A stretch of 64,000 bases of DNA, taken from NCBI RefSeq assembly GCF_017355935.1, contig NZ_JAFIQT010000010.1, positions 57,729-121,728 of the forward strand, given 5' to 3'. Source of the stretch: Telluribacter humicola (GTDB lineage Bacteria; Bacteroidota; Bacteroidia; Cytophagales; Spirosomataceae). A model generated the notes under the pieces. The model searched no databases, was not told where the DNA came from, and saw only the letters and a program-made list of their open reading frames with translations. The translations under genes and the position numbers were made by a program. This document shows, in pieces, positions 1 through 7,280 of the stretch; positions within the stretch are counted from its first letter, which is position 1, and the number at the start of each line of letters is the position of its first letter.

Positions 1-2
1 AT

Positions 3-1127
3 GGAGGAGATGCTTTGGGCGGGCAAAGCTATACCTGCCCTATGCACCCGCAGATCGTCCAGAACAAGCCAGGGACCTGCCCTATCTGTGGCATGGATCT
101 GGTACCCATTGAGAAAAACACAGAAGAGGCCAGTCTTATGCTGAGCGATCGCCAGCGCCAGCTGGCCAACGTGACTACGGATACCGTTCGAACCGGCGCT
201 TTTTCAACCACCAGGCAGCTAAATGGCCGAATAGCCATTAACCCCGAGCAGATTGAGTATGTATCCAGCCGGGTTCCCGGCCGGATTGAAGACTTGTATA
301 TTCGAGAGGCAGGAGTGCCCGTTCGCAAGGGTCAGGTACTCTACAGGATCTATTCCGAGCAGCTGGCTGCCCTGCAGCAGGAGTACCTGGTGGCCACAGC
401 GCAGGCGGAGCAATTTCCTAACGATAGCCGGTTCCAGCAGATAGCAGAAGCAGCCCGGCAACGTTTGCTGCTGTATGACCAGAAGGAAAGTCAACTCCTG
501 GAACTAAGAACCAGCAGGAAAACGAGCCCCTATGTCAGCTATGCCTCACCCGTAAGTGGAATGGTTGCGGAGTTGCTGGTTTCTCAGGGACAGTATGTTT
601 CAGAAGGGGGGGCAGTGATGCGGATTGAAGGTTATCAGAGCGTGTGGGTCGAAGCGGATGTCTACCCTACCGAAGCTAATCTGATAAAAAAGGGACAGGT
701 GGTCCAGGTGAACGTAGCCGGTTATGAAAATGAAGCCCAAAAGATGCGGATTGATTTCATTGCTCCGGCCCTGCAGCCGGGTAGCCAGCTGTTGACGATC
801 CGCGGAAAGATCCAGAATCCCGCCAACCGTTACCGGCCCGGTATGCAGGTTTTCGTGGAGGTACCCGTTGCCAGTATCAGTGAGGCGTTAACCCTGCCGG
901 TTGATGCTGTTATTCGGGATGGTGATGGTACGCACGTGTGGCTGGAAACGGAGCCTAATGTCTTCGAAGCCCGTACGGTAAAAACCGGAACTGAAAATTT
1001 TAATCGGGTTGAAATCACCGAAGGTTTGCGGGAAGGTGAGGTCGCGGTTATTACCGGTGCCTACCTCTTGTACAGTGAGTTTGTCTTAAAGAAAGGAAAA
1101 ACACCGGCCGGTGAGCACAATCATTAA
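3..1127 (+). CDS. CusB-like efflux RND periplasmic adaptor, 5' end outside window
   Basis: Periplasmic adaptor (membrane fusion protein) of a heavy-metal RND efflux pump. The reading frame is open to the left edge, so the gene is truncated by the window; the first internal start codon is a TTG at 15 and is probably not the real one. The visible protein starts with a heavy-metal-binding domain (CPMHP, then PGTCPICGMDLVP) typical of CusB-like adaptors. Barrel-sandwich segments follow (VSSRVPGRIEDLY, then YASPVSGMVAELLVSQGQYV), then a beta-barrel region and a C-terminal membrane-proximal domain. Its pump and outer-membrane partner are presumably upstream, out of view. The DUF3347 gene 72 bp downstream is a frequent companion of such adaptors. 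The CxxC and Met/His residues suggest Cu/Ag, but the metal is inferred. Confidence 0.88.
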   Translation, partial: GGDALGGQSYTCPMHPQIVQNKPGTCPICGMDLVPIEKNTEEASLMLSDRQRQLANVTTDTVRTGAFSTTRQLNGRIAINPEQIEYVSSRVPGRIEDLYIREAGVPVRKGQVLYRIYSEQLAALQQEYLVATAQAEQFPNDSRFQQIAEAARQRLLLYDQKESQLLELRTSRKTSPYVSYASPVSGMVAELLVSQGQYVSEGGAVMRIEGYQSVWVEADVYPTEANLIKKGQVVQVNVAGYENEAQKMRIDFIAPALQPGSQLLTIRGKIQNPANRYRPGMQVFVEVPVASISEALTLPVDAVIRDGDGTHVWLETEPNVFEARTVKTGTENFNRVEITEGLREGEVAVITGAYLLYSEFVLKKGKTPAGEHNH

Positions 1128-1199
1128 TGCGTGGTCACCGGATGGCTACCTGAAGGAATAGTATTTTATTAATTAACCAACAATCAAAAATTATAGACT

Positions 1200-1754
1200 A
1201 TGAAACATGTAATCAGATTAGCAGCTCCCTTTGCACTGGCACTTATGCTGACAGCCTGTGGAGGAAACAATCAGGAAGCTAAAAATGAGGAACAGGATCA
1301 TGCTACCATGGATCACAGCCAGCCCGAAGCCGGGGCTACTGGTGGCTCAGTGGTTATAGAAAACGACCAGCTGAATGCGGTGTATCAGCATTATGTACAC
1401 CTAACTACAGCTCTGATCAATAGCGATGTAGCCGAGGCTAAATCAGCGGCCAATGCCATTGAGGCTGGGGCAAAAGACCTGCAGGCTGGCAATGCCATAG
1501 CCTCCTCAGCGGCTAAGATAACCTCTGCTTCCAGTATAGAAGAACAAAGAGACGCCTATGTAAAGCTGAGCAGCGAGATGGTAAAGCAGGTAAAACAAGC
1601 CGGTGTAGAAAATGGAGAAGTATTCGTTCAGTTCTGCCCAATGGCCAACAACGATAAAGGGGCTACCTGGCTTAGCTCTAACAAAGAGATTCGCAATCCC
1701 TACATGGGGGAGAAGATGCTCAAATGCGGCGAAACCCGGGAAACCGTTCAGTAG
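1200..1754 (+). CDS. DUF3347-domain lipoprotein
   Basis: Small envelope protein of 184 residues. The first 20 residues form a lipoprotein signal with the lipobox LTAC and Cys20, so it is probably lipid-anchored. A short Asp/Glu/His-rich linker (DHATMDHS) precedes the DUF3347 domain from about residue 55, with a helical start (NAVYQHYVHL) and the C-terminal signature VQFCPMANNDKGATWLS, then NPYMGEKMLKCG. DUF3347 is often found fused to or next to CusB-type adaptors and is thought to bind metal; the paired Cys and Met residues here fit that. It lies 72 bp after the adaptor gene and is followed at once by a strong hairpin terminator, so it is probably the last gene of that operon. Confidence 0.82.
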   Translation: MKHVIRLAAPFALALMLTACGGNNQEAKNEEQDHATMDHSQPEAGATGGSVVIENDQLNAVYQHYVHLTTALINSDVAEAKSAANAIEAGAKDLQAGNAIASSAAKITSASSIEEQRDAYVKLSSEMVKQVKQAGVENGEVFVQFCPMANNDKGATWLSSNKEIRNPYMGEKMLKCGETRETVQ

Positions 1755-1761
1755 TCAATCG

Positions 1762-1796
1762 CAGGGCTGGAACTTAGGCTGAGAGTTCCAGCCCTG
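1762..1796 (+). terminator. Strong hairpin terminator after the DUF3347 gene
   Basis: A perfect 13-bp inverted repeat (CAGGGCTGGAACT at 1762-1774, its complement at 1784-1796) with a 9-nt loop lies 8 bp after the stop codon. There is no clear T-run after it on the + strand, so it may act as a hairpin terminator or mRNA 3' stabiliser. Confidence 0.6.
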
Positions 1797-1878
1797 ACTA
1801 AATTCATGGTTTGTGGCAAGCTGAAGGTAGGGCTGTATGCCGTAGGAAGGAGTACTAACGAAAGTAAACAAGCCACCT

Positions 1879-2406
1879 ATGATACAGGATTTGCAAATTG
1901 ACATATTTGTGGTACCTGCCGTAGTTCTACTACTGGTCATCGTGCTGTTTGGCAAGGTATCTAAAAAAACGGGTAGAGAGCGGGATTTTAAGCAGCTGGT
2001 AATCTATATAGCCCTAATAGCTTTTTTTCTGAACCTGGTTTGGGAGCTGGCGCAAGGAACCCTGTACAAAGGGTATGAATATGATTTTCAACATATCGCT
2101 TTTTGCACGTTAGCCTCGGTGGCCGATGCTATTATGGCCGTACTGCTCTACTTAGGCTTTGCTTTTATTTTAAAAGAACCCTTCTGGATTGGAGAGCTTA
2201 GCTTTACCCGTGGACTCTTACTAATGTTGGTCGGCGGAATAGGGGCTATTCTGGGTGAGATAAGGCACATTTCTGCCGGGAATTGGGCTTATGCTGATTC
2301 TATGCCATTAATTCCATTTGTGCATGTCGGCCTTTCTCCCGTTTTACAATTTACATTACTGCCAATACTCATTTATGTTCTTAGTTACCGGATGTTAAAA
2401 AAGTAG
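1879..2406 (+). CDS. Polytopic inner-membrane protein of unknown function
   Basis: I do not recognise a named family. The 175-residue protein has about five hydrophobic segments: residues 8-26, 38-57 (with the motif NLVWELAQG), 72-96, 109-130 and 148-170. The loop after segment two (YKGYEYDFQHIAFCTL) and the stretch GEIRHISAGNWAYAD contain polar residues that could form a substrate or heme site, but no catalytic motif is clear. It stands between the DUF3347 terminator and the CopB-type ATPase, 33 bp from the latter, and probably shares its transcript, so a role in copper handling is plausible but unproven. Confidence 0.65.
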   Translation: MIQDLQIDIFVVPAVVLLLVIVLFGKVSKKTGRERDFKQLVIYIALIAFFLNLVWELAQGTLYKGYEYDFQHIAFCTLASVADAIMAVLLYLGFAFILKEPFWIGELSFTRGLLLMLVGGIGAILGEIRHISAGNWAYADSMPLIPFVHVGLSPVLQFTLLPILIYVLSYRMLKK

Positions 2407-2439
2407 GCATCTACATTAGTACACTAACCCGCTATTATT

Positions 2440-4578
2440 ATGGATCATACACACCATCACCATAAGCCAAAAGAAAAAGCCCACCAGCAATTGGACAGAG
2501 AGCAAGAACAGCTCGCGCAGAAAACTCTGCATGGGCACGAGAAAGCGACTGACCATAGCGGGCACACCGGGCAAGGCGGAGGCCACCAGGGCCATCATGA
2601 CCATCACCGTATGATGATCCAGGACTTTAAGAAAAGATTCTGGGTATCGCTGGTGCTGTCTGTACCGGTGATTCTGCTGAGTCCCATGGTGCAGCATATT
2701 CTGGGCTTCACCCTGGATGTCCCCTATGCTGATTACATAGCCTTTGGTCTTTCTACCATCATCTATTTCTACGGGGGCTGGCCCTTCCTGACGGGTATGG
2801 TGCAGGAAGTCCGAAAAGGCGCCCCCGGTATGATGACGCTGATCGGGGTGGCTATTACCGTCGCCTACGTATACAGTTCAGCGACCGTCTTCGGTTTAGA
2901 GGGCATGGACTTTTTCTGGGAGTTGGCTACGCTGATCCTGGTTATGCTGCTGGGGCACTGGATCGAAATGAAATCAGTGCTGGGCGCTTCCAAAGCCCTG
3001 GAGCTGCTGGTCAGTATGATGCCCTCCCAGGCGCACGTGATCCGAAACGGGCAGACCGTACAGATACCCATCGAAGAGCTGCAGAAAGGGGATCTCATCC
3101 TGGTCAAGCCGGGCGAGAAAGTGCCGGCTGACGGCCTGGTGGTGGAGGGAGAAAGCCACCTCAATGAGAGTATGCTTACCGGAGAGAGCAAGCCGGTCCA
3201 GAAGCAGAAAGATGATAAAGTAATTGGGGGCTCTATCAATGGGAACGGCTCGATTCAGGTGCAGGTAGAACATACCGGGGAGGAAAGCTACCTTAAAAAA
3301 GTGGTAAACCTGGTACAGGATGCGCAGAAGACAAAGTCAGAAACACAAAATCTGGCCGATAAGGCGGCTAAATGGCTTACCTACGTCGCGCTTTCGGCGG
3401 GTTTTGCTACCTTTTTAGCCTGGTGGCTGTCGGGGGCCGAGCTGGATTTTGCCCTGGAGCGGATGGTGACCGTTATGGTGATTTCCTGTCCGCATGCGTT
3501 GGGGCTGGCTATACCGTTGGTAGTGGCTACTTCCACCGCTATTTCGGCCAAAAATGGTCTGTTGATCCGCAACCGCACCGCCTTTGAAAACTCCCGGAAG
3601 ATCACCACTATACTTTTCGATAAAACCGGTACCCTCACCCAGGGCTCCCACCAGGTAGCTCGCGTGGTAGCTCTGGATACGGGCGTCAGTGAGGCTGAAA
3701 TGCTAAGGCTGGCTGCGGCGGTAGAACAGAACTCAGAGCATTATATCTCACAGGGTATCCTTAAAAAGGCCAGGGAAAGAGGTATTACCGTACCGCCTTC
3801 CGAGGCTTTCAACTACCTGCCCGGAAAAGGTCTGGAGGGCAAAGTAGAGGGAAAGGATGTGAAGGTAGTAGGGCCTAACTATATCAGGGAGTTCGGTATT
3901 GATGCTCCTACTGAGCAGGCGGAAGAAGGCGTGGAGACTGTGGTGTATGTTTTACTCGAAGGTAAAGTGACAGGCTACATTACGCTGCGCGACCAGATCC
4001 GGCCCGAGTCGGCGGATGCCATCCGGATTCTGAAAGAAAATGGCATCAAGAACCTGCTCATCACGGGTGATAATGAGCGGGTGGCCAAAAGCGTAAGCGA
4101 TGCGCTGCACATGGATGGGTACATGGCCAATGTACTGCCCCATCAGAAGCAGGAAAAGGCCCGCGAACTCCAGGCGCAGGGGGAATTTATAGCCATGACC
4201 GGGGACGGGGTCAATGATGCCCCGGCGCTGGCCCAGGCCGATGTGGGCATAGCCGTAGGCTCGGGTACGGACGTAGCCGCCGAAACGGCCGACATTATCC
4301 TGGTCAACAGTAACCCGCAGGATATAGCCAAATTGATTCTTTTTGGGAAAGCCACTTATCGGAAGATGATTCAAAACCTGATATGGGCAACGGGTTATAA
4401 CATTATTGCTCTGCCTCTGGCGGCAGGGGTATTGTATAACCAGGGTATCATGATTTCACCGGCCATAGGAGCGGCTCTGATGAGCCTGAGTACTATAATT
4501 GTAGCTATCAACGCGCAGTTGCTCAAAAAACAAATGAAACCTAATCAAACCAATACTACACATGAAAACCATTCTTAA
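2440..4578 (+). CDS. copB: CopB-type (P1B-3) copper-exporting P-type ATPase
   Basis: Inner-membrane ATP-driven metal exporter of 712 residues. The N-terminal 60 residues are His-rich (HTHHHH, HQGHHDHH) and lack CxxC HMA domains, as in CopB-type pumps. The transmembrane metal site is CPH (Cys350-Pro-His352), which marks the P1B-3 subgroup, known for Cu(II)/Cu(I)/Ag(I) export. The actuator motif TGES lies near residue 247, the phosphorylation motif is DKTGT (Asp394), and the hinge GDGVNDA starts at Gly588. The C-terminal helices carry GYNIIALPLA and MSLSTIIVAINA. The conserved HP dipeptide of the nucleotide-binding domain reads His434-Tyr435 (SEHY), which is unusual. Its 3' end overlaps the DUF2911 gene by 17 nt, so the two are translationally linked. 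The family is sure; the exact metal is inferred. Confidence 0.93.
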   Translation: MDHTHHHHKPKEKAHQQLDREQEQLAQKTLHGHEKATDHSGHTGQGGGHQGHHDHHRMMIQDFKKRFWVSLVLSVPVILLSPMVQHILGFTLDVPYADYIAFGLSTIIYFYGGWPFLTGMVQEVRKGAPGMMTLIGVAITVAYVYSSATVFGLEGMDFFWELATLILVMLLGHWIEMKSVLGASKALELLVSMMPSQAHVIRNGQTVQIPIEELQKGDLILVKPGEKVPADGLVVEGESHLNESMLTGESKPVQKQKDDKVIGGSINGNGSIQVQVEHTGEESYLKKVVNLVQDAQKTKSETQNLADKAAKWLTYVALSAGFATFLAWWLSGAELDFALERMVTVMVISCPHALGLAIPLVVATSTAISAKNGLLIRNRTAFENSRKITTILFDKTGTLTQGSHQVARVVALDTGVSEAEMLRLAAAVEQNSEHYISQGILKKARERGITVPPSEAFNYLPGKGLEGKVEGKDVKVVGPNYIREFGIDAPTEQAEEGVETVVYVLLEGKVTGYITLRDQIRPESADAIRILKENGIKNLLITGDNERVAKSVSDALHMDGYMANVLPHQKQEKARELQAQGEFIAMTGDGVNDAPALAQADVGIAVGSGTDVAAETADIILVNSNPQDIAKLILFGKATYRKMIQNLIWATGYNIIALPLAAGVLYNQGIMISPAIGAALMSLSTIIVAINAQLLKKQMKPNQTNTTHENHS

Positions 4579-5116
4579 AGTCCTCTTTGCAGTTCTAATC
4601 AGCACCTTTTCCTACGCTCAGCACGAGCATGCTCAGCAGGCCGAAAAGAGCTCTGCAAAATCCAAACCCAAAAGCCCCCGGCAAAGCGCTATGGCTATAG
4701 TGGGAGGCAACCACGTACATGTTGATTACGGCTCACCCAGCGTGCGGGGCCGACAGATCTGGAACGGGCTGGTAGCCTACGACCAGGTGTGGTCAACGGG
4801 AGCCCATAAGGCAACCTGGATTGATTTCTCCAATGATGTAACGATTAATGGAAAGCTGGTCCCCAAAGGGAAATACGGTTTTTTTACCATACCCGGTCCT
4901 AAGGAGTGGACCCTGATTCTAAACCGAGACTGGGATATGCATCTGGCGGATGACTATAATCCCGAACAGGATTTGGTACGGGTGAAGGTGAACCCTCAGA
5001 TGCATGATAACTTGACAGAATCACTAACCTACGAAATAGTACCGGAAGGTAAAAAAGGGGAAATCAAAATGAACTGGGAAAAGTTAAGCGTTTCTCTTCC
5101 ATTTCAGAATAGATAA
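4562..5116 (+). CDS. Secreted DUF2911-family protein
   Basis: A 184-residue protein with an N-terminal signal peptide (about residues 1-19, ending near SYAQ) followed by a His/Lys-rich spacer. The body matches the DUF2911 family: HVDYGSPSVRGRQIWNGLV, then WSTGAHKATWIDF, then GKYGFFTIPG and WTLILNRDWDMH. Family members are periplasmic beta-rich proteins of unknown function common in Bacteroidetes. The start codon lies inside the last codons of copB, which points to coupled translation and suggests a periplasmic role in the same copper response. The function is otherwise unknown. Confidence 0.83.
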   Translation: MKTILKVLFAVLISTFSYAQHEHAQQAEKSSAKSKPKSPRQSAMAIVGGNHVHVDYGSPSVRGRQIWNGLVAYDQVWSTGAHKATWIDFSNDVTINGKLVPKGKYGFFTIPGPKEWTLILNRDWDMHLADDYNPEQDLVRVKVNPQMHDNLTESLTYEIVPEGKKGEIKMNWEKLSVSLPFQNR

Positions 5117-5261
5117 GTACTTATTACTGGCCACACCATAAGGGGCTGGGACGTAAAAGCTGGCCATTAAGAAAGTAATTTTTCAGCGATTCCATTGCAG
5201 TAAGGCTTCTCTTAGTAGAGGCTCATTTATATATAGTTAATGTTCACCAAAACACCATACA

Positions 5262-5714
5262 ATGAAAAGCAGCCCTTATTCTAAATTTGCGTTAATGCTG
5301 ACAATTTCATTCATCATCATGTATTCCGTTATGTTCCTAAATGTTGACAGGCTGGACCATATCTACCTTAACATGAACAGGCTCTATATGGCGCTCTTGA
5401 TGATAACACCTATGGCTTTGCTTATGCTGGCTTTTATGGGCGACATGTACAAGAACAGGAAGGTAAATACAGCCATCGTTATTACTAGTATAGCTGTGTT
5501 TGTAGCAGTACTGGCTCTTTTAAGGAATCAGTCGTCAGTGGGGGACGTGCAGTACATAAAGTCCATGATTCCGCACCATTCCTCCGCTATTTTAACGAGC
5601 CAGGAAGCCGCTCTTAAAGATCCGGAACTAATAAAGCTTGCCGACGAGATTATAAAGGCACAGGAAAAAGAAATTGCCCAAATGAAATCGATGCTGAATC
5701 GTCTTCAAAAGTAA
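5262..5714 (+). CDS. DUF305-family membrane protein
   Basis: A 150-residue protein with three hydrophobic segments (about residues 9-27, 40-60 and 70-88) followed by a C-terminal DUF305 domain. The domain shows the family signature YIKSMIPHHSSAI at residues 104-116 and a helical tail (LADEIIKAQEKEIAQMKSML). DUF305 domains are small four-helix units that often sit next to copper or other metal genes, with the HH pair suspected of metal binding. It is 145 bp after the DUF2911 gene and is the last gene before the IS insertion at 5898, so any downstream partner may have been separated from it. Confidence 0.8.
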   Translation: MKSSPYSKFALMLTISFIIMYSVMFLNVDRLDHIYLNMNRLYMALLMITPMALLMLAFMGDMYKNRKVNTAIVITSIAVFVAVLALLRNQSSVGDVQYIKSMIPHHSSAILTSQEAALKDPELIKLADEIIKAQEKEIAQMKSMLNRLQK

Positions 5715-5897
5715 AGCATGTATTACAAAACGTTAGTACCTTTTTGAGCCTGGATCCTTTGCCCTCGCTCTTTGGGATTCGTGTGAAGAGCCCAAACAAT
5801 CGCATCTTGATATTGGTTTACACATTTTTTAAAAATGAACTACTCGTTTTCCAGTACCATTTGTTGATTCTATTTCCGACAGATAGCGCTTATCTAA

Positions 5898-6771
5898 GAA
5901 CGTGTTTGGGAATTGAAGAAAGCTGAGAGTCGTGCCATCTTTGTATCGACCGCACGGCGGCCCGGCAAAATGCAAGGATGTGACCAAACAGTTCAATAAG
6001 CTGACCGACTCTCAGTGGGCTGCAATATCGCCCTTTTTACCCATTGCTCGCAAACGTAAAATTGACCTATGCGAGGTTATGAATGCCATTTTATGGCTAT
6101 TGCGCACCGGGTGCCAATGGCGAAACCTGCCCACTGAGTACCCGCATTGGCAAGCTGTGTACTACTACTTCAGCCGCTGGAAAACAGATGGCACACTCGA
6201 ACGCATCAACCGGGAGTTGAATCAGTTGGACCGCAAGCAGCAAAATCGCGAAGCCTATCCATCGGTGTTCTGTATTGACAGCCAGAGCGTTAAACTAGCT
6301 CCGATGATCTGTGAGTATCGAGGTCTTGACGCCCACAAGAAAATCAATGGCCGCAAAAGAGAATTCTTGGTAGATACCTGTGGGCGCTTATGGGCTGTTG
6401 ATGTGCATGCGGCGAATGAGGCGGATGGGCCGTCCTCACTGCCCTTGATAAGCGACATCCTGTGGTACGGAGATCGGGTTGAGAAGGTGTTTGGCGACCG
6501 CTCGTACGGGGGCGTTTTCGCCAGGGAGTTATCAAAGTGGGGAATTGAATTTGAGAGGGCTTCGCGTCCGGAATCGGTTCAGGGCTTTGTTCCTGTCGCC
6601 AAGCGATGGGTCGTTGAGCGGAGCATTGCTTGGACAAATTTTTTCCGAAGGATTGTCAAGGATTATGAGTATACGATATCTTCTTCGGTTAGCTGGCTAC
6701 TTTTGGCTAACATTCAGATCATGTTACAACGACTCAAGACAACAGACCAAACATAATTCCCAAACATGTTC
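5898..6771 (+). mobile_element. IS5-family insertion sequence (874 bp) with TIRs and a TAA target duplication
   Basis: A complete insertion sequence. The left terminal inverted repeat is at 5898-5914 (GAACGTGTTTGGGAATT) and the right one at 6755-6771; they match at 16 of 17 positions. A 3-bp direct repeat TAA flanks both ends (5895-5897 and 6772-6774), matching the TNA target duplication of the IS427/IS1031 groups of the IS5 family. The near-identical ends, flanking duplication and intact transposase suggest a recent insertion that could still be active. Confidence 0.88.
5932..6756 (+). CDS. IS5-family DDE transposase
   Basis: Transposase that would cut and join the ends of the surrounding 874-bp insertion sequence. 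The frame opens at a GTG at 5932; a start a little downstream, just before TKQFNKLTDSQW, is also possible because that is where IS5 transposases usually begin. The N-terminal DUF4096-like region carries WRNLPTEYPHWQAVYYYF. Catalytic acidic residues can be placed at Asp116 (CIDSQSVK), Asp189 (GDRSYGG) and Glu229 (VVERSIAW). No frameshift or stop was seen, so it may be functional. It is a single frame, as in the IS1031-like groups, rather than two frames joined by frameshifting. Confidence 0.92.
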   Translation: MPSLYRPHGGPAKCKDVTKQFNKLTDSQWAAISPFLPIARKRKIDLCEVMNAILWLLRTGCQWRNLPTEYPHWQAVYYYFSRWKTDGTLERINRELNQLDRKQQNREAYPSVFCIDSQSVKLAPMICEYRGLDAHKKINGRKREFLVDTCGRLWAVDVHAANEADGPSSLPLISDILWYGDRVEKVFGDRSYGGVFARELSKWGIEFERASRPESVQGFVPVAKRWVVERSIAWTNFFRRIVKDYEYTISSSVSWLLLANIQIMLQRLKTTDQT

Positions 6772-6891
6772 TAAGTTGGCATCAGGTAAATAGTAGCCAA
6801 CACGCAGTTCTATAAGAATCACTATGTAAAGAATAGGTCGTATAAAGTGTAAAGATGTGAGGGGTTACCGGAGGTGGCACCCCCCTACTTA

Positions 6892-7224
6892 TTACTGACG
6901 TGGCGCATAGTAGATAATGAGCACACCTATCAATGCAATTGCTGCACCCAGGATATCGTAGCAGTCGGGCTTGAAGCCATCCACTTACCAGGCCCAGAGC
7001 ATGACCAGCACAATAAAGATCCCTCCGTAAGTAGCATAGACCCGCCCAAAACCCTCTACCTGCCAGGTAGCGACTAATCCGTACAGAGCCAGGATGACTC
7101 CGCCTGCCAGGCTGTACCATACCGGCTTTCCTTCTTTTAGCCAGAGCCATACCGTATAACCGCCACCGATTTCACAAAGGCCAGCCAGAACGAAGATGAG
7201 TAAGGATTTTACAATGGTGGTCAT
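6892..7224 (-). pseudogene. ynfA: ynfA-like (UPF0060) membrane protein gene broken by an in-frame TAA
   Basis: The minus-strand frame encodes a four-helix UPF0060/YnfA-type small membrane protein of 110 codons, close to the 108 residues usual for the family. The first 79 codons run from ATG 7224 to [17 protein letters not shown] and [10 protein letters not shown]. The frame then reads WAW, a TAA stop at 6985-6987, and goes on in the same frame with [20 protein letters not shown] to the natural stop at 6892-6894. Family members usually have Trp, Leu or Ala at the stop position, so one substitution (for example TTA to TAA) explains it. The fourth helix would be lost, so the product is probably inactive. 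YnfA is related to small multidrug transporters. Confidence 0.8.
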
Positions 7225-7280
7225 AGGAATCTATCATAACTGATATGTGAGGCTGAAAAGTAAGAAATGCCGCTGTACGC

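Noticed and set aside
5744..5926. 60-codon frame before the IS element
   Set aside because: It runs into the left IS end and has no start signal or family match.
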